A DNA stretch of 64,000 nt from NCBI GenBank assembly GCA_003342895.1, contig PTFA01000011.1, forward strand, positions 8,705,081-8,769,080, written 5' to 3'. Position 1 is the stretch's first letter; every line of letters begins with the position of its first letter. Source of the DNA: Casuarius casuarius (lineage: Eukaryota; Chordata; Aves; Casuariiformes; Casuariidae). Both the position numbers and the translations under genes were made by a program. The notes under the pieces were generated by a model. It saw only the letters and a list, made by a program, of their open reading frames with translations, ran no database searches and was not told where the DNA came from. Positions 24,320-36,676 of the stretch are shown here, one piece after another.

Positions 24320-27300
24320 CTGTAGAGGGTAGTGGAGAAGTAACAAAGAAAATTATAATATGTTGCATTTTTTAAATATTCCAGGGATTTCAAAACGGGA
24401 CATGATGAACACAGCCTGGAGTCAAGCTGAAGTGTAGCTTTACACTGTTTTTGAGTGTTTCTGAGCCTTCACTGCCTGGGGCTCCATTCCATCAGCTGTA
24501 CAGCCTGCCAGGGCCATTGCATCCAGCAGCTTTCCCAAGGCTGCAGAAGTCTCTGGAGTTCTCAGTTGTCAATAGAGAATTGTCAGCAACTGGAATAAAC
24601 AGAGTCACTAACATTTTCTTAAGAGCAGCTTAAAGACAGTGTTTTAGAAACATGATTTAAAAGAAAGGTGAAACATCATTAAAACTGAGGATTGATGACT
24701 AACTAGACGTGATCTACAGGGAGAAGTGCTGAAATTCTCCAGCACTTTGGTTGCTGCTCATAAACTTAATTTCCTCTTTTTGACTTTTTCTACTAAATGT
24801 TGGATAAGTTAAGCTTACCCCTTCCTTCTCTTAGCATTTTGCCTTTGAGAGAAGGGAAGAGAAGGCAGTACCTGCTTCTGTGTCCTTCGGTCAGATCCAT
24901 GGCTATGGAAAAGAAGTCAGCTCTGGCATTTGCCATTCTGTAGCCATCTTCTCCTGTCTGGATCGTCTAAGGGGTCTCAGTAGCAGAAATAAGCCAATCT
25001 TGCTTGCTCCTGCTGCCCCTAGGACAAGGTTCGAGTACCAGCAGCGGACACTGCCTCTAGATCCACGGCCCACTGTGACAGTCATGAACGTGGGACTCTA
25101 ACAAGCAAGGTTGGTGGAGGAAATAAAATCTAGCAGATTCATTACTGCTGTAAATAGTTCTTTTATCTAGCCTGAGGGTATTTTTAATTCTGCTTTTCTG
25201 AGAACATAATAATATTCGGTAGTAAAAATCAGGAAGCACTAAACCGGTGGAGATTGTACTTAGCAGTTCAATTAGGATGAGTGCAAAGTCAAAAGTGCCA
25301 GTTGGAAAGTATGCTTGGCACAGTCAGGAAAAAGAAACAATTAGATTTCAGTTTGCTTTTGGAATATTTTTCTCTGGAAATGTAAGGAGTTAAAAAATAA
25401 AAACTTTCAAGGGATTCTGCTGGTTTTGAATTAGCAGGTATTTCAAGGTCAGCTATTTTTTTTTAAACTGTCTTTAGCTAGTGATACTTTATTGACCAGT
25501 AAGAAAGAGAATTTTTTTACCTGCACCACTTAATATTCATTTGCCTTCAAATCATGTTACAAACAGAACTTACGAATTTCTGTTACCCCACCAAATGCAG
25601 GTTATCAAAGTACCCTTCAGAGTTTTTTGCTCAGTTTTGCTCAATTCTGATTTTGATAAATGTCCATGGAACAGCTAAAAATTCACATCAAAGCTGGACA
25701 AAATTTAAAACCCCAAATATTGTACAAGTTCAGTATGATGCTGTTAAATGTTGTAAAAATACATACTTTGTGTAGGAACTGGGTGACTTGGGTGTAGAAA
25801 ACACATGCCTCTACAAAAAAAATAAACTTCATGTTTGAATATGGAACTTTCTATATTTCTATGTTTCTACACTGAACACATAGCCAGGCAGTCTTTTTGT
25901 ATGTTGCCTAGCTTATGATTTAGCACTTGAATCCCATCACTGACAGTAATGATTTTATCAGCAGAGTAGGGAAGAATCTTGCTGGAAAGAAGTTCTTTTT
26001 CACATGCAGTACCTATGATCTGAAAGATCAGTTTGCAATTTCCTTAATAAATATATTCCTTTTGAGTGTTTGCAATTGGATACAAAGAGATTGTGATGAC
26101 TTCGTGGTATTTCTTTCTTGTGTTACTGACTTTGGCTATCCAACTAAAAACATAGTTAAAATAAATAAATTATGTTAATTAAAGAAGCCTGTATTTCTGT
26201 GCTGGCTTTTTGAAATTGTCCTTAAGAGTTTTGTTGTTGTTTAGGTAAGTTAAGTTTTTAACATACATAATGTTAAAAAGACAAAACACAGAGAGGGAAG
26301 GTATTTATATTAGAACTGTATGTAGTAAATGCCTGGCTTTTAATAGCTGGCTTAGCAGGCAGATGGAAAAGATTTCAGTTTAATGCCACCTTGGCTCCGT
26401 AGCACTGAGTTGACTTTCAGATTAGTCAGGAAAGCTCGGCAGTTCCTATATAGAGTAAGAATTTCTTGTTAGGTGACGCATCAAAAATGGAAGCAAAGTT
26501 AAAGTTGTTGGTCTACCTTAAGTTATTTAATTTTATGGTTTTAGAATAATCAAAACTTTTTTTAAAAAAATAAATCATGCAGAAGTTGAATGTCTAAGAA
26601 AATCAGTCATCTTAAAAGAATTTTTGCTGAAAAAACAAATGTCTTCCTTGCAATAGTTTCTGGAAAGGGAGGGGTTCTATAGCTTGCATTTTATTTTATT
26701 TCATTTTATTTTTATTACCCTCACTTGCTAGCTTTGCGTCCTTGAGTTTAAATGTAGGTATACAATGTTACCAACAATTTTCTGTGTGCAAACATTTGAA
26801 GAACAAACACCAGTATGTTGAAAAGGGGAAGTGGAGTTTCAGGTGAATACCCTGCAGGTAATGTGGACTTGAAAGAGGGCGAGTAACATTGCAGCAGAGC
26901 TCTGACTTTTCCAAGGCCATGTCTGGTGCTCCATTGTCCTCAGCCTTGCTCAAGAGTTATGCTGTCAGGATTCCCTTCCTCCTACTGGAGAAGTGAAGAA
27001 ACCTGGCCTCTACTGGGATTAATTTACTGCAGCCTGAAGCAGCAAATCTCTTCTGGCAGCCGTTCATAAACTGAGTAAGCAGCATCCTTGCATCTGTTGA
27101 CAATGTGAGTTTGTTGCAGAAGCCAGTATCTGAGAAGGCATTGCAGTGTCCAGGGCTGGGAAGTGAATATGAGTCTTGAACAAGTGTGCACTGTGAATCT
27201 GAGCACTTTGAGTCAGCTACTCACATGGTGGTACATGGCTATAGTATTGCCACCTTCTGTTTCTCCCATGTTTATGCAGCCCAACTGGAAGACCCAAGAT

Positions 27301-27980
27301 GATTATGCTACGAGAAGCTTATTGGTTCCAGGTTGGCCAGTTACTGAATTGAATATTCGCATTATTAAAATCCGAGTTCTAATTTTAATGAACTTACTGA
27401 AATTTTAATCACAGCAAACCTTTTCAGGAAGGTTAGTAGAGCCATGTTTTTTTCAGGGCTACTTTAAAATCTAGCTTAAGTAATTAAATGAACTATGTTT
27501 GGGAATGTGCTTTTCTTCTGGATGGCCAGCTGTACCTTACCAAATCACTTAAAAACTTTTTTCTGTGTAATCAGCCTTTGGTCCTCAACAGCAGCTGTAG
27601 ACCAGACAAGAGATAGCATTGAAAATCAAAATTATATTCAGTGACAATCACATTGGATATCTTGGTGTTTACTGACTTCACAGTCATTTCCATCTCCAGC
27701 TGTAATGATAGTGTGACAGCAGTGATCGTCTTTATTACTAAAAAGTGCCTTTCAAATGTACTTGCACTTTACCTTAATTTTGTTCCCTTTTCTAGTAATA
27801 TTTTCTTTCACATTTAATCTTCACTAGAGCTGCTTATCTTAGCAATTAAAAAAGGAGAAAAATAAATGGAGAAAATACATTTGCGACTTAATGCTGCAAA
27901 TATAACGATGTGCCTCTCAGTCTAGAGTGTATTTGTGTAAGCTGTGCTGTGTTGGCTTTTAAAGCACATCTAGGGGCAAG
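24320..27980. other. Non-coding DNA with chance open frames
   Basis: Short frames at 24451-24633 (Pro/Leu-rich), 24880-25101, 25927-26178 and 27163-27408 have no recognisable domain and no consistent splice context. A tRNA B-box-like word ggttcgagtacc at about 25028 has no A box or cloverleaf partner. No transposon was recognised in this span. Confidence 0.55.
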
Positions 27981-28180
27981 GACTGTTATTGGAGCTGTAT
28001 TTGCACACTGCTGAGCACCCCGATAATCCAGTCCCGAGAATGTTCCTGCAGGGTCCTGGCGACCTGAGGGTCCCTTCCTGCTCCGTTATCCTGCAAAGCT
28101 TTGGCAGACCACTTTGACTTTTTGTGTGGCATTCTCCCAGCTGTAAATTTGGATAACAATAAGCATTTATATTTAATATC
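27960..28180. other. GC-richer patch, unidentified, possibly an old repeat
   Basis: A moderately GC-rich stretch covers the C-terminal half of a 103-codon minus-strand frame (27986-28297). The words ctgctgagcacccc and ggtcctggcgacctg hint at an old interspersed repeat, but I cannot assign a family. No splice sites of quality flank it. Confidence 0.2.
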
Positions 28181-28979
28181 TGGACAGTATGGAAATATAT
28201 AGTGAACTACTCCCATAAAGGGATTCTGACTGAGTTTCAACTTGGAAAATGTTCTCAGAAAGCAAATTTTTAAGTGGCTGATAGACGAGATATGCACATG
28301 TATTCAGTCAAGGAACAGGCTAGTTATTCATGACGTAAGTCTCACATTTTGATTATTCTTTAGTCTAAATGAACTATTAGCAACTATTACAGAAATGATA
28401 AGATGAAAAAATGAATTTGATAAATAAGTCAAATAGAGCCCATCTGCTTGTGAGCATTCTGTGAGCCAAAAAGAAAAACAAATGTTTTGAATACATTTTT
28501 CTGAGTTCACAGCTTAGCTCTAGAAATTTCTGTCATATTGTTGAATATGAAATAAGCTGTTGAAACTTGTCAGAATTAGTGTTCAAAATACAAAGATCTG
28601 ATTTTCCTTTAAGGGTTTTGGTTGCATGTTGTTACTAGCATTCATAAATTATCCTGAAATTAAGAAAAATGATGTGGCAAACAAAAACAGTTTTAAATTG
28701 ATAGTGAAGCATGTTAGCTAGTGACTCTGCTTTAATAGAGGGTTGCTTTGTACATTTATCACTTCTATTTCTAAAATTAGTTGCTTCCAAATGGATCTGG
28801 GGTTTTATGTGTAGTCAGGCTCTTTTTATATATTCAGTAGAGTCTTTACTTATGTTTATACCTCATTTATTTTGTTTAAGAACTACTTATGTACTTTTAT
28901 CATTTGGTTTTCTATTGTTGGTGCCAAATTCTGAAAAATTGGTCCCTGTAGTATGTTGCAGCCATTAAATACCAGTCTG

Positions 28980-29295
28980 TTGCAGAATATCATTTGAACT
29001 TATTAAAATGTGATTCATCCGGTGCCAAGTTTATTCACAAGCCTTGTGCTGGGCCAGGCATTATACATCAAGGGAAAAAAATGCAAAACTCCCAAGGGGA
29101 GAGCTGGACAGCTAAATTCTGTGAAATTAGTTAACTCCTGTCTGCACTGAATCCAATAGGGTGCTGCTGTCCATTTTCTGTTCTTCTTCATTTATGTTTT
29201 TCCTTAAGTAGTCAAGGGGCAGGCGCTTGAACATGTGAGCTAACAGAACTTCTGTGGTCCTAATCCCCTAATTAGACTATCTTGCACAGATGGTA
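28980..29295. other. Possible conserved non-coding block
   Basis: A repeat-free, balanced-composition stretch ends in cccctaattagactatc with a following cagatgg E-box word (near 29268-29293). A homeodomain core and E-box close together suggest regulatory potential, but nothing else supports it. Confidence 0.15.
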
Positions 29296-29969
29296 TTTAG
29301 ATTCTTTTTTTGTGTGAAGAAAGCGTGTGGTAACAATATTCATGAATTTTTGTAAGATCAAACATGCTACTTAGATTTTGCTTGCATATTTCTTAACCTT
29401 GTATTTGGGCCAGACCACTGGGTGGAAACAAATGTGAAACTGAACCTAAATACACAACGAAATTCTTACCAAATCACTTTAGAGCGGACCATAAATGAGT
29501 GCATTGCACCACACTAGTGGTATTTCTGACAAAGGAATATATATATTTTTTTATTATCTTCTTGGTCATTGACTCAAAAGTAAAATTGAATGAGGTTTGC
29601 ATGATTGCAGTCATTCCAATATTATATCCAGTACGCTACATTTGCACTGTGAAGTCATTTGCAGGCAATTTTTTTTTAATCTGTGACATAAATATTATAT
29701 ACAAGAAAAGTACCTACTCCCTTTAGAAGATGTCTGTGCTGCTGACAGTTTTGCATTTTCTTTTGCATCATCCATGGAACCAACAAAAAACACACAGATG
29801 AACCATCATGAAAGCCGATACTTGCCTTGTTTAAGCTGTATATTGAACTTGCCAATTCCAGTGACAGTTTCACATTTTGTTTGGCATATACATTGCTGCA
29901 ATTGGAATCAAACCGCAGCTTTTAAATTGTCCAGGGTGGACTCTGCATAAAGGAAATATGATTTTTCCA

Positions 29970-29990
29970 CAGTGTTTTGATAAAACACTG
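29970..29990. other. Perfect 9-bp inverted repeat
   Basis: cagtgtttt and aaaacactg flank a 3-base loop. Transcribed, it would form a tight hairpin; no known RNA is recognised. Confidence 0.85.
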
Positions 29991-31580
29991 ATTGACACAG
30001 CTCGGTTGCTTCTACTGAGCCTCTCTGAAGTGTTCAGGAGATTCTCATAAGAAAAGAACGAACGAAAGAAAAAAGATGTGACTAAATTCCAAAATGCAAT
30101 ACTAGAAGATAAGAAGAGGTAAAGAAATAATCATTATAACAAAACATTGTGAATTCAGTGCCAACATAAGCTGAGAGAATAATGTAAATTCCAGTATTTT
30201 TAAATAGTAGAGAGCAGAGATTATAGATGAAGACAGGAGTAGAGATGCAGGTAAAGGAAAAGAACAACAGGAAGAGATTTACTGTTCTAGGTTAAAAAGA
30301 GGAGAATCATTTCACTTAATGGTGAGGCAGAAGGAGCAGTCACAGTGTGGGGGACAAGAAGAAAGGGTGTGGATAACTATCCATCAAATAATATTTTCTA
30401 AAATTAAAGTTTAGATATTGTGCTAAAACTAGCAAAAAGATGAAGACCAAGAAGGGACCTGATCACAATGTGAAATACGGTGTTGTTCTAAATTTGTAAA
30501 TTCTATGTTGAACTGGGAAATTAGCAGTGAGAAAAAGTTGGCTACATCATCTCAGAGAAATGGTGGGTGAATTAGGTTTTTAACCATTGGAGCAATTAAG
30601 AAGTCTATTTAAAAATATATTAGATTAGATAGTTATTGAAATGACCAGATTCACAGATAGTGTTTTTGTTGTTGCCCTTAAATTTTTTATAATTCTAAGA
30701 ATATATTTTAGGAGAAAGGTGGTGAAAATTGGCTAACATACTGTCATGTATATGAAATCTTTTATACATAGGAAGATCTCAGTGACTCCTTCTGTGTCCT
30801 CTAGAGGAGATGGATATCCCCTTTGTCACTAGAAATAGGTAGCGGATGGTTTCCATCTGGAAGATGGTAGCTTGCATGCAATACAGTATGAATTTCAAAT
30901 CTTTGCTGTGCTATCCTCCACTTCAGAATATTAGCTTTTGTTTCCAAATTACTCTCTTTCCAGCAGGAGAAGACAAAGGCTAACATTTGTTTCCTGTTGG
31001 GAACTATGGAATTTTTTAAGTAGTGACTCTGTAAGGTTCTTATGTGAAATCTATAAAGATGTTTTATATTTATTTTGATTTATTTAGCATGGATGTCCAA
31101 AAAACAATTAATAGGAAGCTGAAGAAAGCTATTTTTGTTCTGTGTTACTAACTCAAACATATAATCCCTATCATTCCATGCATTTTTCCAGAATGTCTAA
31201 GGAAGTGTTGATGGCTTATATGTGACTGAAGCATAGGTGTAGAACACCATGTTTAACACGGATATTGAAAACATGCCTATGGTGGCTACTTTATTGTGTA
31301 AATGAAATTGCAGTTGTTATTTGAGAACTGTTGGCATTGACTGGCTTTGGTTAGCCTTGCTGCCTACTATCCTAGTCTTTCTCTTGTACTGTATGCAACA
31401 AACCTTGTCCAAAACTTGACCTTCAAATTGTCTGGTTTCCCAAGGAAATGAGAATGGACAGAATATTTGAAGGTTATGCATTCATTGTGAGTACGTATGA
31501 GTGCCATATTTTTCAACTAGTTGAAGAGTAAGCATGGGGCAAAGTGCCAGTGGGAGGCTTTCACCGTAACTATTCAGCAA

Positions 31581-31880
31581 GAATCATAAAACAGATCTCT
31601 TGAATCAATCCCTAGCATGAGCCCTGGTAAACGTCTGTCTGGTCTGTTTTTAAAGACCCACAGTGTTGAGGACTCCACTGCTTCCCTAGTGTCATCTATT
31701 CCACTGTTTCATGATCTTTTTCCCTAACCTGACTTATTCTTCCTGCCATTTAAATCCAATACTCCATGTCCAGTCCCCCAGGGACACAGGCTCTCTTCCT
31801 CTTTGCAGCAAGCTTTTGCATATTTGAAGACTATTATCATGCCCCAATATCAGTTTTCTCCCAGCTAAAGGCATGGGTTT
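31581..31880 (-). mobile_element. CR1 LINE fragment, 3' region, reverse orientation
   Basis: Read on the plus strand, the sequence matches the reverse complement of CR1 3' sequence over about 300 bases. Ordered landmarks are gaatcataaa (31581), tttttaaagacccacagtg (31648-31666), ccctagtgtcatctattcca, ctgccatttaaatcc and attatcatgcccc (31832-31844). Family equivalents are 'ttaaagatctccagtg', 'ccctaggcaatttattcca' and 'ttatcatgtcccc'. It is diverged and truncated and does not encode reverse transcriptase. The overlapping 94-codon minus-strand frame (31734-32018) is a by-product. Confidence 0.8.
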
Positions 31881-32719
31881 TGTGAGATTAGTGCCATTTG
31901 CATGAATCTTATTTTCATTGAGTTCAGTGCAGCGATTACAATAGCAAAAGCAAGAACACATTTTCACATGCCTAAAATAAATTTGTTTTTGAAAGAAGTA
32001 CTCTGTAATTGGCGTCATCTGGCAAGGTGGGAGAAGCAGAATGAACTTTTGGGGAGGTAAAAATGATGTTACAGCTGCACAAATTGCCTACTGGAAGCAG
32101 GGCCTTCGTTATTTGTCCTGCCCATTGATCCAGCTTTGTAGCTCTCTTAGTCCATCACACCAAGGAAAAAGAGTGATTTTCTCTTGATGCCTCTTCACAT
32201 TACATGTTGTGTGAAAAATGTGCCCACGGAGCTGGGCCTAATGTATTTATGCCCAAAATAGGAATGCTGGAGTGGGAGAGAGGCAAAAGAATGAAAAGAT
32301 GAGTCAGATATCAGATGGCATTACAGAGAGAGATTTGGGGCAGTGCGTATTCAAACATGAACGTAAGTGTTCTCCTTATGTTGATACTGAATGATGGCGC
32401 ATGGCGATATCGATTTGCACTGAAACAGGTATTTAATGTAGGACTCTCTTTCACATAGGACTATTCAATATCCCTCCAGTGTATTCTTCCTGGGTAAGAT
32501 TACCGTGTTTAAAAATATTCCGGAGAAAACAGTTTTGTTAAAAATGCGTTCTTGATACAGTGAATTGCTGAACAGAACTTCTGAGATTTTCCTGATTCAC
32601 TTCCAGGAGAGGGAACAGTGTTTTCAAACAGTGTCATGACAAAGTAACAAAATCTCTGTCACAGGAGAAATGATGTACATCTACCACAGTCCTAGACTCA
32701 CTTACTGAGGGGACAGCTT

Positions 32720-32890
32720 TCTGTTTTGTATGCCAGGCATGTTGCGCAAAGATGAATTAATTCCATTGGATTTAGTCACACTGGGCAAGAGGAAGATCGC
32801 CTCGCTGTTTCAGAGGTCAGATTTTGCTGATTCAGCAGCTTGTTGGCAAGGCTCCCCCTATTTAGGTGTCTGATTTTTAATCTAAATAAT
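32720..32890. other. Possible conserved non-coding block
   Basis: A repeat-free stretch contains gcgcaaagatgaattaattc (32742-32761) with homeodomain and TCF-like words and isolated CpGs in an AT-rich setting. No coding signal is present. Low-confidence regulatory candidate. Confidence 0.15.
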
Positions 32891-32996
32891 GAACTATCAG
32901 GACTGGATATATAAGCATGAAAGGAACATTGAAACTGATTAACTTCTCAAGCAATTGTTGAGTGATCCCAGGAGTATTGAAATGTTTATATAGTAG

Positions 32997-33236
32997 CCTG
33001 GGAAAAAAAAGGAGACCTGGTCCAGGGATCCTCCTGCAGACGGAGCTTCAGTTGATGGACAAAGGAATATGGACAATCCGGAAATAAGATCTAACAGTTT
33101 AGCTAGCTCATCTATTTCTATTTCGGAGGAAGAGAGGCAGCAAAATCTGATATCTCCAGAGGGAGATACTAGTGGAAACGAAACAATAAATCCTTCTGAA
33201 AGTAACACAGTTACCTCAGTTCTCTTGAAAAGGTGA
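32997..33236 (+). CDS. Unidentified Ser/acid-rich open frame, possible exon or gene fragment
   Basis: A 79-codon plus-strand frame runs from just after a TAG (32994-32996) to TGA (33234-33236); the only internal Met start (33069) gives 55 residues. The product is hydrophilic and low in hydrophobic residues, with a basic N-end (PGKKKETW), a serine cluster next to acidic residues (LASSSISISEEERQQ) and a Ser/Thr/Asn-rich C-end. This looks more like a disordered protein segment than random AT-rich translation. A donor-like AAAAG|gtgaat sits at the 3' end (33232). The upstream AG lacks a good pyrimidine tract, so exon status is doubtful. A 125-codon frame is also open on the minus strand (32939-33316). 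I recognise no family. Alternatives are a retrocopy fragment, old transposon ORF or chance. Confidence 0.2.
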   Translation, partial: PGKKKETWSRDPPADGASVDGQRNMDNPEIRSNSLASSSISISEEERQQNLISPEGDTSGNETINPSESNTVTSVLLKR

Positions 33237-33282
33237 ATAAAATAAATCAGACATGTAAGAATAACACTATTCTTCTTTGTCA

Positions 33283-33348
33283 GGCAGCTTTTCCTTTGAA
33301 AAGGAAGAACTCTCAAATTGAAGAAAATGAGAAGAGAGTTTTTTATTG
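33283..33348 (+). other. Possible second exon-like segment after the 33.0-kb frame
   Basis: A pyrimidine-rich acceptor-like stretch ending cttctttgtcag (33271-33282) precedes an open 22-codon segment rich in Lys/Glu (KRKNSQIEENEKR), followed by gtatga, a donor-like word. The gap from the preceding donor-like site is only about 51 bases, shorter than usual vertebrate introns, and the reading phase does not join cleanly. A real spliced pair is therefore unlikely, but the two may be parts of one decayed coding sequence. Confidence 0.12.
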
Positions 33349-34100
33349 GGTATGAGAGTTTAATGCAATGGTTATATGAGTAATTTAATGTTTAAAGAGT
33401 TTTTGAAGACTGAGGAAGTGAGGAGAAAGACCACAACTAAATACTTTTTTCTTAGTTCTGTATTCTTTTTTCCTCAGTACCAAAAGGTGTTGCGGGAAAA
33501 TCAAAATTTCAAAGTAAAATTAGGTGGCTAAATTATCAAAGGGAAACAAGAAGGAAATCATATTGGCTGTTGTTTGATACTGTCTAATTTAGCAAGAAGA
33601 GAAAAGTATTTTCAGACCTATACAATAGCCAGAAAAGCTACAAAAAAGCTTGTATTAAAAAGCAGAGTTTGAAAAGTATATAGTGTTGGCAGAAATATCT
33701 CTTGCATTCTTGTGGGAAAGCTTAAAATTTACTTTACATAGGAGAAGAAATAGTCTATCTTAAATACTCCTGAAATCTTTCCCTCTCTTCCCCCCCCGCC
33801 CCAATATTCTTGAGACTTCAAAAATGTTTGAGTCGCAACAGAGGTTGGGATATAATTCAAGAAGTGGAAAGGCCAAGTCTTATGAAACCACTAACTAGGT
33901 CAGAATTTTATGGAAAGCACCACATGTCTTGAGATTGTGTCTTGTAAAAAGGTGGTGTTACATAGAAATCTTCCTGTGCTCTACAGCAGCGATGGCATTT
34001 AAAATGAGAGTTTTATGTTCTAGAGAGCGAAGCAAAAGACCAGTCTGTCTTCAAATTAGTCTGTGGTTTATGGTAATGATCTATTATTATGAATTTGTGT

Positions 34101-34142
34101 CTTTGTAAGGTACTGGCTAGGGTCTCCCTTACAAAGGGAGAC
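34101..34142. other. Two overlapping, mutually exclusive inverted repeats
   Basis: ctttgtaagg (34101-34110) pairs perfectly with ccttacaaag (34127-34136), while gtctccctt (34122-34130) pairs perfectly with aagggagac (34134-34142). The shared bases allow only one stem at a time. There is no evidence for transcription. Confidence 0.85.
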
Positions 34143-34939
34143 TCCAAGGTGCCTGCTTTAGTGGTGGGGTTTAAGATCCTTTCCTCAGCATTTCTCTTAC
34201 CTAATGACAGGGAACTTTGTGCTGAACATGCTGACTTAGACCTTTTTATTCTGTAAGCTGACTCTTCTGCATCCCATTCTGAAGCTGTGAGTCCCCGTCA
34301 GTACTGTCTGCTGGAAACTGCTGCTTTTTGCTGTTAGGGAAAAGAGATTAACCCAGCATTACAATGCCCGACTCCCCAAATCCTTTGTTTCAGGATTTTG
34401 TTTCAGTACCGGATATGAGAGGTTAACCATTGAATAGTATAGACCAGAAGTGGAGAGGAAAGGGGATGTGTGGGGTCATTTGTTTTCCATTTTAGACCTT
34501 TTTTTTTTAATTTAACAGGTCATTGTTTGACCATACTTCACTCCTTCACCCTTTTAATGATAGTATATTTGAGAGAGAGATAAATTAGTCTGTCAATAAG
34601 TGACTTTTTTTCTAATTTTAACTTTAAAACATTGTCTTGCTCCAGTCTTATGTGATAGCGTGAGTCTACAAATATTTGTATAGGGAGTTCACCAAGTAAA
34701 AAATAATATAATTTAAAATTCAATTTTAGCTAAATCCAGTAGTCCAGTACTAGGATGATAAAGACAAGGCCCCATAATTGAGGTGAATAAAAGAAATGTC
34801 AAATGTAAGCAGTGATCTTAGGAAACGGAAACGACTGAAAATGAGAAGATATTTGATTGTGTCAGAAGATGATTGATCCTGTGGTGTGATTCAGCTTAAA
34901 AATGATGCATGTATTGTTAAGTAGATAGGGAAGCATTTG

Positions 34940-35345
34940 TGTCATTGTAGAAAGTCTAGGTGAGACCTCACCTGAAATACTCTATACAGCTTTTATCTTG
35001 CATGTTCAAGAGAGATGAATTGAAACTAGAAGCTATGCTAAGGCGAGCTACAAGAATGACTGGGAGAAGGATGAATCGGGGTTGTAAGAAGAGACAATAA
35101 GAGCAACTTTACTTATCTTAGTGAAAAGGGAACTAAAAAATCTATACTAGATAAACTGGAGAGGGGGAGAAGATATTTTCTTTCTGTTAAAGACCAGTTT
35201 TTACGCAAGATGAAAGGGATAAAAATCATCTTAAATAAAACACAACTACAATTTTAAAGAGGATCGTTAAATAACAAAGGTGTGAGGTTTTGAAGCAGCT
35301 TTCTGTTGGAATATTGGGGGCAAAAGTGTAACTTTCTAAAACACA
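34940..35345 (+). mobile_element. CR1 LINE fragment, 3' part
   Basis: The plus strand follows CR1 sequence for about 400 bases. Landmarks in order are ggtgagacctcacctgaaat (34960-34979), gatgaattgaaactagaagc (35014-35033), gctacaagaatgactggga (35047-35065), gttaaagaccagttttta (about 35187), aggtgtgaggttttgaagca (35279-35298) and tattgggggcaaaagtgtaa. Family equivalents are 'gtgagacctcatctggagtactg', 'gatgaattgaaactgg', 'gctactagaatgat', 'ttaaagaccaatgttgg', 'gaggttctggaacag' and 'gtgggggcaaaaaacc'. Many small indels and substitutions show great age. It lacks its 5' part and any functional reading frame. It is opposite in orientation to the 31.6-kb CR1 fragment. Confidence 0.85.
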
Positions 35346-36286
35346 TACAAAAAAAAATCAAAAAGTTTATATACTTTGCGTTGGAACTAATGACTAGCCT
35401 CACTAACCCAGTAAGTCTGTACTCATCATCTGTTGCTATAAAGTGTATGGAGTTATTTATTTCAGCTTTGTCAGGATGCATCTTCGAATAAAATTTACCA
35501 CAGAACATATTTCAAGAAGAATAGACTTTTTAAAAATATACCCTTTTTAACTTGCATTTAATTTAAAACTTCCACAGCGTAAAGCAAAACCCTGTATCCT
35601 GGGAGTAGAGTGATTGTTGGTTTTTCCTTGCAAGTGAACATCACGTACTTGAAAGGGTACTACGCTGCTGCCTTATAGCATGCAGTTAACTTTTGTTCCT
35701 AGTATATCTTTTGTTCCCTGCTTGGTCTGGAAATGGATAATTACAGGTAATGGAAGACAGCTGTGATGTACCAAATATACTTTTTTTCCCTTTTATCTTT
35801 TGCATGAATGGATAATGTCCCTGTCTGTGAAAGCTATAGTTAACGTTCCAACTCAAATTCTGTTGTAAATCTCTGATTTTAATCACTTACAGATTTCTTA
35901 AAATAAAAATTGCTTAGAGCTTAAGCCTAAACTATTTTCTTATTTTTCTTCTGCTCCTTTTAACAGGATTGATAATTTTTTTCTTTGTGTTATAATCACA
36001 TACTCTGAAATGATAGAGGAGTGTGTGTCAAGTACCCAAAATGCCCAAGTTAGATTACAGATTTTATATAATAGACATTTCATCATGAAAAAAATAGTGC
36101 TGTGGCACTATCATACTACGTACATGCCTATTTTGTTGTACAACTCTAAAATGTTTATGATGCATATTGTCAACTAAGTAAATCTAATCTCATTTTTCTG
36201 TATATACTTGAGATTATAGTTGAAGCATTTGTTTTAATTCGTTGTATACTAATCTATAGGTCCTATTGATCCTCGGTGTCCACCTT

Positions 36287-36318
36287 AAAAAAAAAAAAAA
36301 AAGAAAGAAAAAAAAAAG
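36287..36318. repeat. A-rich tract with G interruptions
   Basis: About 30 bases of A broken by three G. The Lys-rich frame at 36266-36460 is created by this tract and is not a gene. Confidence 0.9.
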
Positions 36319-36642
36319 ATTTCAAGATTTCAGGGGCCAGACATTTCTTTTGTTTCATGCTAACGGAAGTCTAGATTACTGTTTGAGTAACCTGGTCACC
36401 TCAGTCAGAAAGTTTAGTCACCTCTGTCAAATAAAGTGCAAGATAAATTCTTTGGATTGATGGAACTTGTACTAAAAACATCTTATATACAAAGCCATCC
36501 TGCAGATTGCAGGTGTTTTTAATTTTCTGTGTATTTGTAAAAAGAAAATGATGCATTAATCAAAATAGTCATAAATACTTCCTTACCAAACTTGAAATTT
36601 GCTGTGACTATTTCATAATTATAGCCTACTATATTGTGGAGA

Positions 36643-36676
36643 GACTTAGTTAATAGATTGACTTAGTTAATAGATA
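36643..36676. repeat. Tandem duplication, 17-bp unit x2
   Basis: gacttagttaatagatt (36643-36659) is followed directly by gacttagttaatagata (36660-36676), one base different. Confidence 0.9.

Noticed and set aside
25000..25060. tRNA B-box-like word ggttcgagtacc suggesting a tRNA or tRNA-derived SINE
   Set aside because: No A box, acceptor stem or cloverleaf can be formed around it.
36266..36460. Lys/Arg-rich small frame resembling a basic peptide
   Set aside because: Created by the A-rich tract at its start.
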